From: CAZGSV01 sp964528605
GTDB lineage: Bacteria > Armatimonadota > Zipacnadia > CAZGSV01
Reading direction: 5' to 3'
DNA: 13,548 bases
NCBI GenBank assembly: GCA_964528605.1
Contig: CAZGSV010000092.1
Location: 1-13,548, forward strand
Made by a program: the position numbers and the translations under genes. Positions 1-5,857 of the stretch are shown here, piece by piece (the stretch's first letter is position 1; every line of letters begins with the position of its first letter). The notes beneath the pieces were generated by a model. That model was given only the letters and a program-made list of their open reading frames with translations. It ran no database searches and had not been told where the DNA came from.

Positions 1-1308
1 TACGTGAAGTTGTGGAAGCACCACGCGGCGCAGCCGGAAGCGGATCGCATCAACCAGTTGGCGCGCGAGCGCAAGGAGCCCTTCCTGGCGCGCTACGGAG
101 GCATCATCTCCTCCGAGTGGTTCTTCCCCAAGGTGCTCCAGATACTCAACGAGGCACCCGAGGTCTATGACGCGACCGACCGCTTCATCGAGGGCGCCGA
201 CTGGGCGGTGCTCCGCCTAACGGGTGAGGAGCGCCGCAGCGCCTGCACCGCCGGCTACAAGGCAATGTGGGACAAGGAGGAGGGCTTCCCCAGCCCGGAC
301 TACTTCGCCGCGCTGCACCCGAAGATGCGCAACGTCGTGGATGAGAAGATGAAGCGCGACATCCATCCGATGGCCTCGCGCGCGGGCGTGCTGACCGAGG
401 CGGTGGCTGCGAAGACGGGCCTCGTGCCCGGCATACCGGTCGCGGTCGGCATCATTGACGCCCACGCCGCCGTCCCCGCCGCCACCATCGCCGACGAAGG
501 GCAGATGCTGATGATAATGGGCACCTCCACCTGCCACATGGTGCTCACGCGCAAGAAGCACCTGGTCGAGGGCATCTCCGGCGTGGTCGCGGACGGCATT
601 CTGCCCGGCTTCTACGGCTATGAGGCGGGACAGGTGGCCGTGGGCGACATTTTCGCCTGGTTCGTCAACAATTCGGTGCCCGCCGAATACGCGCAAGAGG
701 CCGCCGCCAAGGGCGTGAGCATCCACGAGATTCTCGCCGACAAGGCGCGCGCCCAGCGCCCCGGCGAGCACGGCCTGCTCGCGCTCGACTGGTGGAACGG
801 CAACCGCACGCCTCTCGTGGACGCCGACTTGAGCGGCCTGCTGCTCGGCTGCACCTTGCAGACGCGCCCCGAGGACATCTATCGCGCGCTCATCGAGGCC
901 ACGGCCTTCGGCACCCGGCTCATTATCGAGACCTATCGCAAGTTCGGCGTGCCGGTCAACGAACTCTATGCCTGCGGCGGGCTGGTGCAGAACGAACTGC
1001 TGATGCAGATCTACGCCGACGTGACCGACTTGCCGATGCGAGTGGCGCGCTCGACGCAGGCCTCCGCCGCGGGAGCGGCGATCTTCGGCAGCGTGGCCGC
1101 CGGCAAGGAGCGCGGCGGCTACGACAGCATGACCGAGGCCATTGCCAAGATGGGCGGCGTGCGTGAGCGCGCGTTCCTCCCCAACGCCGAGGCGGCGAAA
1201 GTGTACGACCGCATCTACAAAGAGTACGTCCGCCTCCTCGACTACTTCGGCCGCGGCGACAACCCCGTCATGAAATCCCTCAAGCGCCTCCGCCTCGCCC
1301 ATTCGTAG
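1..1308 (+). CDS. araB: L-ribulokinase (FGGY carbohydrate kinase), 5' end outside window
   Basis: Phosphorylates L-ribulose to L-ribulose-5-phosphate in cytoplasmic L-arabinose catabolism. The frame is open from base 1, and the first residues visible (YVKLWKHHAAQ) are an internal AraB motif, so the true start lies upstream. About 435 residues are present against roughly 550-570 for the family, so the N-terminal part of the first actin-like domain is missing. Visible signatures are GIIDAHAAVPA near bases 448-480, whose Asp (457-459) matches the FGGY catalytic base; the AraB hallmark MGTSTCHM near 518-541; and ACGGLVQNELLMQIYADVT near 970-1026 in the C-terminal nucleotide-binding domain. These favour AraB over xylulo- or glycerol kinase. 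The stop TAG (1306-1308) lies inside a GTAG-headed hairpin repeat. The next gene is convergent. Family assignment is strong; substrate is inferred from motif similarity. Confidence 0.93.
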   Translation, partial: YVKLWKHHAAQPEADRINQLARERKEPFLARYGGIISSEWFFPKVLQILNEAPEVYDATDRFIEGADWAVLRLTGEERRSACTAGYKAMWDKEEGFPSPDYFAALHPKMRNVVDEKMKRDIHPMASRAGVLTEAVAAKTGLVPGIPVAVGIIDAHAAVPAATIADEGQMLMIMGTSTCHMVLTRKKHLVEGISGVVADGILPGFYGYEAGQVAVGDIFAWFVNNSVPAEYAQEAAAKGVSIHEILADKARAQRPGEHGLLALDWWNGNRTPLVDADLSGLLLGCTLQTRPEDIYRALIEATAFGTRLIIETYRKFGVPVNELYACGGLVQNELLMQIYADVTDLPMRVARSTQASAAGAAIFGSVAAGKERGGYDSMTEAIAKMGGVRERAFLPNAEAAKVYDRIYKEYVRLLDYFGRGDNPVMKSLKRLRLAHS

Positions 1309-1330
1309 GGGAGGGCCGCCTGGCCCTCCC
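1305..1330 (+). repeat. GTAG-headed hairpin, copy a (terminator-like, overlaps araB stop)
   Basis: GTAG (1305-1308) is followed by a perfect 9-bp inverted repeat: GGGAGGGCC (1309-1317), loop GCCT, GGCCCTCCC (1322-1330). The TAG of the head is the araB stop codon. The stem is strong enough to act as a transcription terminator or mRNA 3' stabiliser, but no T tract follows. The head, arm length and offset match copies b, d and e in this window, so it is treated as one family. Confidence 0.75.
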
Positions 1331-1356
1331 GCAGGGGCCCGATCCTATCCGGCCCG

Positions 1357-1373
1357 CGACGCCTTTGGCGTCG
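1357..1373. repeat. Short hairpin CGACGCC / GGCGTCG
   Basis: Perfect 7-bp inverted repeat, CGACGCC (1357-1363) and GGCGTCG (1367-1373), with loop TTT. It sits between hairpin copies a and b. The same stem sequence recurs as part of the 8-bp stem at 2135-2152, so it may be a second dispersed palindrome type. Confidence 0.6.
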
Positions 1374-1377
1374 AGCC

Positions 1378-1402
1378 GTAGGGGCGAGTCGCTGACTCGC
1401 CC
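1378..1402 (+). repeat. GTAG-headed hairpin, copy b
   Basis: GTAG (1378-1381), arm GGGCGAGTC (1382-1390), loop GCT, arm GACTCGCCC (1394-1402): a perfect 9-bp stem at the same offset from the head as copies a, d and e. Compared with copy d, the eighth stem base is T instead of C and its partner is A instead of G, so pairing is kept. Confidence 0.8.
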
Positions 1403-1406
1403 GCCT

Positions 1407-1428
1407 GTAGGAGCAGGCTCCCGCCTGC
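1407..1428 (+). repeat. Related GTAGGAGC palindrome, copy c
   Basis: Begins GTAGGA (1407-1412), then GCAGGC (1413-1418), loop TCCC, GCCTGC (1423-1428), a perfect 6-bp stem. It follows copy b by only a few bases and shares the GTAGG head but has a different, shorter stem. The style resembles REP elements of Pseudomonas, though that is only a likeness. The rest of the convergent intergenic stretch up to 1486 holds a 12-bp palindrome, GGCCGCGCGGCC (1470-1481), and nothing else recognised. Confidence 0.55.
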
Positions 1429-1486
1429 GACACGGCTGGGGTGGCGCACGGCAAGAGACACACATAGGTGGCCGCGCGGCCGCGCG

Positions 1487-1996
1487 TCATTCGGCGCTTG
1501 CCTCGCTGCCTGCAGCCAGGAAAGCAGCGATCTCCACCGCGCGTCGAAGCCGGTTGGTTGTCCCAGACTTCAGTGCCCTGCTCACCAAATCCCCCACGGG
1601 GACACACTCAATCCCCTCGTCCCTGAGAACTTGGAGTTGGGAGGGATCCTTCAGCCGCCCGTGCACCAGCACCCGCCGGTGCGCCCTCCGGCCGAAGGCA
1701 GACTCGACGGCTTCGACCACGCTCGGATGGCGGAACTTCTTGTCCGCCCACGCGCTGGCGCTTGCGGCAGGATCCCGTTCGGCGTCTCGCAGCGTGGACT
1801 GATCTCTGAGGACACCAATGGGCCTAGTGCTGATGGTGACCTCGATGTGGAGGCGCTCGTCCACCTCCCCGTTGACTCCTAGTCGCATTGCTAGGAGATC
1901 AATCTCCTGACGCCCTACGGCGCGTCCTTCCACCACGAAATAGCCTAGGCTCTGATACGCGAGACTGACGATGTCCTCGGAGATTTCAAGCGGCAT
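1487..1996 (-). CDS. Small PD-(D/E)XK nuclease-like protein, lysine position altered
   Basis: Predicted cytoplasmic protein of 169 residues; function not known. The N-terminal half has the layout of a PD-(D/E)XK core: an early Glu (E7) in a helix, then a strand with QEID and D33, then a strand LHIEVT with E52. The usual Lys two residues after that Glu is Thr54. The C-terminal half (about 110-145) has a Rossmann-like strand VLVHGRL and the phrase EGIECVPVGDLV, as seen in stand-alone proteins of this fold. The start at 1996 is supported by GAGGAC about 8 nt upstream on the minus strand. It lies 223 bp downstream of the aminotransferase on the same strand, with hairpins between, so it is probably its own unit. 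Base composition looks less GC-rich than its neighbours, which could mean transfer. It could be a repair or restriction-type enzyme, or an inactive DNA-binding relative. Confidence 0.7.
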   Translation of the reverse strand: MPLEISEDIVSLAYQSLGYFVVEGRAVGRQEIDLLAMRLGVNGEVDERLHIEVTISTRPIGVLRDQSTLRDAERDPAASASAWADKKFRHPSVVEAVESAFGRRAHRRVLVHGRLKDPSQLQVLRDEGIECVPVGDLVSRALKSGTTNRLRRAVEIAAFLAAGSEASAE

Positions 1997-2134
1997 TTGC
2001 TGTCCTCACTTGTTGGTAGTCCTGTCGCGCACCCCGCGCCGCGTGCTGGAAAATAGTGCCGGAGGCTCGCCTCGGAGCGTAGGGACTCGGCCGTGGCGAG
2101 GTCCGCCCCGCCCGAGGCCGGGAGCGTCTGTGCC

Positions 2135-2152
2135 CGACGCCCGGGGGCGTCG
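2135..2152 (-). terminator. Hairpin downstream of the aminotransferase gene (distal)
   Basis: Inverted repeat CGACGCCC (2135-2142) and GGGCGTCG (2145-2152), separated by GG; in practice about 7 pairs with a 4-base loop. It follows the larger nested stem at 2154-2194 when read on the minus strand. It shares its stem with the hairpin at 1357-1373. No T tract is present, so the terminator role is inferred from position. Confidence 0.45.
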
Positions 2153-2153
2153 C

Positions 2154-2194
2154 GGGCCGCATCGCGCCTGAGGCGGACGGGTAAGATGCGGCCC
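2154..2194 (-). terminator. Nested stem-loop 3' of the aminotransferase gene
   Basis: Perfect 10-bp inverted repeat GGGCCGCATC (2154-2163) and GATGCGGCCC (2185-2194). The 21-base loop holds a second small stem, CGCC/GGCG (2165-2168 and 2172-2175) with loop TGA. It begins about 25 nt after the stop of the minus-strand aminotransferase gene. It lacks a T run, so it may terminate in a factor-dependent way or protect the mRNA end. Confidence 0.5.
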
Positions 2195-2219
2195 CCCACT
2201 TCGGCGCGGCGCCGCGGGT

Positions 2220-3350
2220 TCAGGCCGTGTACGCCTCCGCCACCTTCCGCACTATCGCCGCCACGTCCTCCATATCCGACAACTCCAGCGTCGGGTGCAC
2301 CTGCAACTTGATCGTCCGCTTGCCCAGCCGGCGCGCGTTCTCGCACACGACACGCGCATAGTCCGCCGGCTGCCGGTTCCACGGGCACTCGAATGGGCAC
2401 TTCGTCTTCCCGTAGCCCACCTTCTCCTGAAACACCTGCTCGAGGTAGTTCTCCGGCCAGTCGCCGATNNNNNNNNNNNNNNNNNNNNNNNNNNNNNNNN
2501 NNNNNNNNNNNNNNNNNNNNNNNNNNNNNNNNNNNNNNNNNNNNNNNNNNNNNNNNNNNNNNNNNNNNGCCGACTGCATCTCGGTCATGCGGAAGTTGAA
2601 GCCGAGGGCGTGGTGAATGTAGAGGTAGAGGGCCTCCATCTCCAGCAGCCCGCGGCGCTCCTCCTCCCAGTAGCCGTGGTCCTTGAAACTGCGCGCGCGC
2701 TCCGCCATCTCGGGATCGCTCGTGGTCACCATGCCGCCCTCGCCGCCGGTGGTGAAGATCTTGTCCTGGCAGAAACTGAAGGCGCCGAGGTGGCCGATGG
2801 AGCCGACGACCTGACCCCGGTAGCGCGCGCCGTGCGCCTGCGCGCAGTCCTCGATGACAATCAGGTTGTGCTCTTTGGCGATGGCCATGATCTCGTCCAT
2901 CTCCGCGGGATGGCCGTAGAGGTGCACGGGGATGATGGCGCGGGTGCGCTCGGTGATGACTTGGCGGATGGAGTCGGGCGAGATGGTGTGCGTCTTGAGG
3001 TCAGAGTCCGCGAAGACGGGGACGGCGTTCTGCTGGAGGACGCACATGGCGGAGGCGATGAAGGTGTAGGAGGGGGTGATGACCTCGTCGCCAGGGCCGA
3101 TCTGCGCCGCCGCCAGCGCGACGTGCAGTGCGCTCGTGCCGCTGTTCACCGCGATGCCGTACTTGGAGCCGCAGTACTCGGCGAAGCGCTTCTGGAACTC
3201 GAGCCCGCGCGGGCCGGTCCAGTAGTTGGGCTTGCCCTCCTTGAGCGGCTGCATGGCCGCCTCGATGTCCTCGGGCCAGAAGTGCGGCCAGGGCGGAAAC
3301 GGCTCCTTCCGCACTTTCTCGCCACCTTCGATAGCGAGCCTTGCAGCCAT
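2220..3350 (-). CDS. DegT/DnrJ/EryC1/StrS family PLP aminotransferase, interrupted by a sequence gap
   Basis: Predicted sugar (or cyclitol) aminotransferase of PLP fold type I, cytoplasmic, acting on a keto group of a nucleotide sugar or inositol-type substrate. Visible are GTSALH (71-76), which binds the PLP phosphate, D168 in IEDCAQAHGA (contact to the pyridine nitrogen) and K197 in SFCQDK, the Schiff-base lysine, followed by GGEGG. RMTEMQS just before the gap is the family's subunit-contact motif. The C-terminal part contains HPTLELSDMEDV, as in glutamine:scyllo-inositol-type members. The start at 3350 was chosen because a strong ribosome site lies just upstream and the protein then begins MAARLAIEGG; an in-frame start at 3440 would overlap the promoter. 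With 34 unknown residues the length is 376. The joined frame is uncertain because the gap size is nominal. Exact substrate cannot be told. Confidence 0.9.
   Translation of the reverse strand: MAARLAIEGGEKVRKEPFPPWPHFWPEDIEAAMQPLKEGKPNYWTGPRGLEFQKRFAEYCGSKYGIAVNSGTSALHVALAAAQIGPGDEVITPSYTFIASAMCVLQQNAVPVFADSDLKTHTISPDSIRQVITERTRAIIPVHLYGHPAEMDEIMAIAKEHNLIVIEDCAQAHGARYRGQVVGSIGHLGAFSFCQDKIFTTGGEGGMVTTSDPEMAERARSFKDHGYWEEERRGLLEMEALYLYIHHALGFNFRMTEMQSXXXXXXXXXXXXXXXXXXXXXXXXXXXXXXXXXXIGDWPENYLEQVFQEKVGYGKTKCPFECPWNRQPADYARVVCENARRLGKRTIKLQVHPTLELSDMEDVAAIVRKVAEAYTA
2469..2568. other. Assembly gap of 100 N inside the aminotransferase gene
   Basis: Exactly 100 N, the usual placeholder for a scaffold gap of unknown size. 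The reading frame happens to stay the same on both sides. The flanking sequences are not alike, so there is no sign of unmerged overlap here. In family members more residues usually separate the RMTEMQS motif from the C-terminal CPFECPW-like region than the 34 this gap allows, so the true gap is probably longer. Confidence 0.95.
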
Positions 3351-3363
3351 CCTTCCTCCCTCC
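3351..3363 (-). promoter_or_regulatory. Strong ribosome binding site deciding the aminotransferase start
   Basis: On the minus strand the bases just before the ATG at 3350 read GGAGGGAGGAAGG. This purine-rich block contains GGAGG copies at normal spacing. It fixes the start at 3350 rather than at the upstream in-frame start at 3440. Confidence 0.8.
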
Positions 3364-3385
3364 GTTTCTCCTCTGCCGCACGCGC

Positions 3386-3401
3386 CGGCAGGTCTCTTGC
3401 C
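3386..3401. repeat. 16-bp repeat, copy 1 (in aminotransferase leader)
   Basis: CGGCAGGTCTCTTGCC occurs here and again exactly at 7632-7647. It can fold as GGCAGG / CTTGCC with loop TCT and one G:T pair. Here it lies between the predicted minus-strand promoter and the start codon, so it would be in the 5' leader of the aminotransferase mRNA. A role is not shown. Confidence 0.5.
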
Positions 3402-3411
3402 TAGCGTGCCG

Positions 3412-3440
3412 ATTCTATGCCCCTCGGCAACTCGTGCCAA
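3412..3440 (-). promoter_or_regulatory. Predicted sigma-70-type promoter for the aminotransferase gene
   Basis: On the minus strand, TTGGCA (3440-3435) and TAGAAT (3417-3412) are separated by 17 bases. Each box matches five of six consensus positions. The predicted transcript starts near 3405, giving a leader of about 55 nt. An imperfect inverted repeat GGCA/TGCC overlaps the -35 box and could bind a regulator. Confidence 0.5.
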
Positions 3441-3557
3441 CGTCGCCGAGACCCCCGCGCCACGGACAGAGGCGCCAAGTGCGCGGTTGCCTCGCTTAGA
3501 GAAGTATTCGAACCCCTGCCTTTCGTGGCGCGGGCTCAGCGGAAATACCTCCGTGAT

Positions 3558-3585
3558 TTGACGCAGAACGGGCAGGTGCTAGAGT
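3558..3585 (+). promoter_or_regulatory. Possible sigma-70-type promoter for the NHL-repeat gene
   Basis: TTGACG (3558-3563) and TAGAGT (3580-3585) with a 16-base spacer; five and four of six matches. A start near 3592 would give a leader of about 50 nt. Together with the minus-strand promoter at 3412-3440 it accounts for the 294-bp divergent region, in which no gene is seen. Confidence 0.35.
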
Positions 3586-3644
3586 GCTCATGTTCTGGGG
3601 TGCGGCGTGCCTCTGCTGCGTCGCAAGAAAGGGGGTAGAGTGCC

Positions 3645-5623
3645 GTGCTGAGGGTGAGTGTTGCCTTGAGGGTGCGCGGGACGGTGGCCGCGCTCGCCGC
3701 GGGCGTTCTGGTGGCTGCGGTGGTGCTGTGGGTGCCAGTGCCGGCTTGTGGGCAGGGAGGCGCGCCTAGCGCAGTCCCCGCGTTCGTGCTCAAGTGGGGA
3801 AGCGATGCAACGGCGGGTGGGCGCTTTGAGAGGCCCTCCGGTGTTGCCGCGGACGCGGCAGGCAACTTCTACGTGGCCGACACTTTTAACTATCGTGTTC
3901 AGAAGTTCGACTCGAGTGGGAACTTCTTGCTCAAGTGGGGAAGCGAAGGCGTTGGAGAGGGCCAGTTTGACTGGCCAATGGGCATCGCGGTGCAGTCCTC
4001 CGGGAACGTCTATGTGGCGGACACCTGGAACGACCGCATTCAGAAGTTCGATCCCACTGGCAACTTCCTGCTCCAGTGGGGCGCCCACGACGACCGCGAC
4101 GCGCAGTTCTATCTCCCAATGGGCATCGCGGTGGACTCCTCCGGGAACGTCTACGTGGNNNNNNNNNNNNNNNNNNNNNNNNNNNNNNNNNNNNNNNNNN
4201 NNNNNNNNNNNNNNNNNNNNNNNNNNNNNNNNNNNNNNNNNNNNNNNNNNNNNNNNNNCAGTTCTATCTCCCAATGGGCATCGCGGTGGACTCCTCCGGG
4301 AACGTCTACGTGGTAGACGCTGGCAACGACCGCGTTCAGAAGTTCGACTCCACTGGGAACTTCCTCCTCAAGTGGGGCAGTACCGGCGACGCCGACGGCG
4401 AGTTCGGTGACCCAGGCGGCATCGCGGTGGACTCCTCTGGGAACCTCTACGTGGCGGACTCTAAGAACTGCCGTGTTCAGAAATTCGACTCGGCTGGGAA
4501 CTTCCTGCTCAAGTGGGGAAGCGAAGGCAGCACCCAGGGCCAGTTCTCCAGTCCATCCGGCGTCGCGGTTGATCCCTCGGGGAACGTGTGCGTGGCGGAC
4601 ACTGACAACAACCGCATTCAGAAGTTCGATTCGAGGGGGGACTTCCTGCTCCAGTGGGCGGGCCGCGACGACGGCGGCGGGCAGTTCGATGGCCCAATGG
4701 GCATCGCGGTGGATTCCTCCGGGAACGTCTACGTGGCGGATACCTCGAACCATCGCATTCAAGAGTTCGACTCCACTGGGAACTTCCTCCTCAAGTGGGG
4801 CAGTAGCGGCGACGGCGACGGTGAGTTCCGTGACCCAGGCGGCATCGCGGTGGACGGCTCTGGGAACCTCTACGTGGCGGACTCTCAGAACTGCCGTGTC
4901 CAGAAATTCGACTCAACTGGAAGTTTCCTGTTCAAGTGGGGCGCTTACGGCGACGGCGACGGGCAGTTCCACTCCGCAGACGACATCGCGGTGGACGGCT
5001 CTGGCAACGTCTACGTGGCGGACTGCCAAATCCCCCGCATTCAGAAGTTTGACCCCACTGGCAACTTCCTCCTCCAGTGGGGCGGCAGGGGCCGCGACGA
5101 GGGGCAGTTCGATTGGCCGCACAACATCGCGGTCGCCCCCTCTGGGAGCGTCTACGTACTGGACAGCGCCAATAGCCAGGTTCAGAAGTTCGACTCGAGT
5201 GGGAACTTCCTGCTCAAATGGGGAAGCGAAGGTACCGGGGACGGCCAGTTCGATTGGCCAACGGGCATCGCGGTGGACTCCTCCGGGAACGTCTACGTGG
5301 CCGACGCTGGAAACGACCGCGTTGAGAAGTTCGATGCGAGTGGCAACTTCGTGCTCACGTGGGGCAGCAAAGGTAGTCGCGACGGACAGCTCGATGGGCC
5401 GGTCGCCCTCGCGGTGGACTCGTCTGGGAACGTCTATGTGGGGGAGGAGGGAAACGCCCGCGTGCAGAAGTTCGACGGCACCGGCCGCTTCCTGTCCGGT
5501 TGGGAGCCCTACGGCCTAGGCGACGGCGTGCCCACTCATCCAATGGCCGTTGCCGTCTCCCCGGACGGAGCCATCTACGTCCTCAACCGGGACACCTGGA
5601 ACGTGGAGAAGTGGCAGTACTGA
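3645..5623 (+). CDS. Exported NHL-repeat beta-propeller protein (interrupted by a gap)
   Basis: Starts with GTG at 3645, eight bases after AAAGGGGGT (3628-3636). Residues 1-35 form a signal peptide: basic start, long Ala/Val/Leu core, ending VPVPAC. The Cys could make it a lipoprotein, or signal peptidase I could cut nearby. From residue 49 the protein is only NHL repeats with the pattern KWGS, GQF, P.GIAVD.SGN.YVAD, N.R(I/V)QKFD, GNFL. If the duplicated gap flank is merged, the gene has 607 codons plus stop and 12 units, 11 of exactly 47 residues and a last one of 42. That suits two six-bladed propellers. As printed, the frame shifts across the gap, because 100 N is not the right number. NHL propellers bind proteins, RNA or glycans; no catalytic motif is seen. 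An extracellular binding or scaffold role is inferred. Confidence 0.85.
4104..4158 (+). repeat. 55-bp sequence at left edge of gap, same as right edge
   Basis: These 55 bases are identical to 4259-4313 on the other side of the N run. Part of the unit is shared with other blades, but its first 17 bases (CAGTTCTATCTCCCAAT) are found only at these two places. This is the pattern left when two contig ends overlap and are not merged. Confidence 0.9.
4159..4258. other. Assembly gap of 100 N inside the NHL-repeat gene, probably spurious
   Basis: Placeholder of 100 N flanked by two identical 55-bp sequences ending and starting at its edges. Removing the gap and one flank copy joins 4158 to 4314, restores one open frame and makes unit 3 exactly 141 bp (88 + 53). 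A true extra blade with an exact copy of this segment is possible but needs an 86-base gap. Confidence 0.9.
4259..4313 (+). repeat. 55-bp sequence at right edge of gap
   Basis: Exact copy of 4104-4158; see that entry. Reading on from here gives VDAGNDRVQKFD, the normal second half of an NHL unit. Confidence 0.9.
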
Positions 5624-5652
5624 GGGCTCCGCCTCGCGCGGCCCAGGCCTAC

Positions 5653-5696
5653 TCTCTTGCGTTGTCCGCCAGCCTGGGCTAGTGTAGCGCGCTAGT
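5653..5696 (+). repeat. Intergenic repeat, copy 1, after the NHL gene
   Basis: The last 25 bases (5672-5696, beginning GCCTGGGCTAG and ending GCGCGCTAGT) are identical to 9048-9072. The match starts with a shared TCTCTTGCG at 5653, and the two copies align over 44 bases without a gap, about 37 identical by eye. It lies 29-73 nt after the NHL stop codon. It contains the 8-bp palindrome AGCGCGCT. Confidence 0.8.
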
Positions 5697-5740
5697 CCGG
5701 CCCTGGCCCGCATGAGCGACGCCCCGAGGCGCCGCGACGT

Positions 5741-5765
5741 GTAGGGGCGAGCCGCTGGCTCGCCC
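5741..5765 (+). repeat. GTAG-headed hairpin, copy d
   Basis: GTAG (5741-5744), arm GGGCGAGCC (5745-5753), loop GCT, arm GGCTCGCCC (5757-5765), a perfect 9-bp stem. It lies between the NHL gene and the large propeller protein gene, in a 234-bp intergenic stretch with the 25-bp repeat and no recognised promoter. Confidence 0.8.
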
Positions 5766-5857
5766 GGCGACGGCCGGGCGACGCTGGCAAACGGTGGAAA
5801 GTGGAGGCCGCGCGCGCGAGTTTGTCGCCCGGGTGTGCAGCCATTATCCTGAGCGGC

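Larger units (their letters stand above)
3789..5620 (+). repeat. Tandem 141-bp coding repeats (NHL blades)
   Basis: Repeat units start at 3789 and 3930, then at 4071 (broken by the gap), and from 4367 every 141 bp. Units 4 (4367) and 7 (4790) are nearly the same at DNA level and lie 423 bp apart, exactly three units. The opening words also cycle by three: units 3, 6 and 9 begin LQW and most others LKW. This points to growth by duplication of three-blade blocks. The last unit is divergent and shortened and closes the protein. Confidence 0.85.

Noticed and set aside
217..1302. Long open frame on the minus strand opposite araB
   Set aside because: It is a shadow of the GC-rich araB gene. The protein is Ala/Gly/His/Val-rich without any known motif, while the plus strand has clear kinase signatures.
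2079..2109. A degenerate GTAG-headed hairpin (GTAGGGACTCGG with CGAGGTCC)
   Set aside because: The stem needs a bulge and the head offset differs from the four good copies, so it is not listed as a member.
3789..5620. Tandem repeats as a CRISPR array or satellite
   Set aside because: The units are 141 bp, in frame, and translate to NHL blades; there are no constant short repeats with unique spacers.
3645..5623. Calling the NHL-repeat gene a frameshifted pseudogene
   Set aside because: The shift comes only from the nominal 100 N. Merging the identical 55-bp flanks restores a perfect frame and repeat period.
5822..5847. Promoter just before the large propeller gene (TTGTCG and CATTAT)
   Set aside because: The spacer is only 14 bases and the -10 box lies about 10 bases from the ATG, which would leave almost no leader.
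5801..5857. GTG start upstream of the large propeller gene
   Set aside because: It would place a charged stretch before the signal peptide, which begins cleanly at the ATG at 5858.
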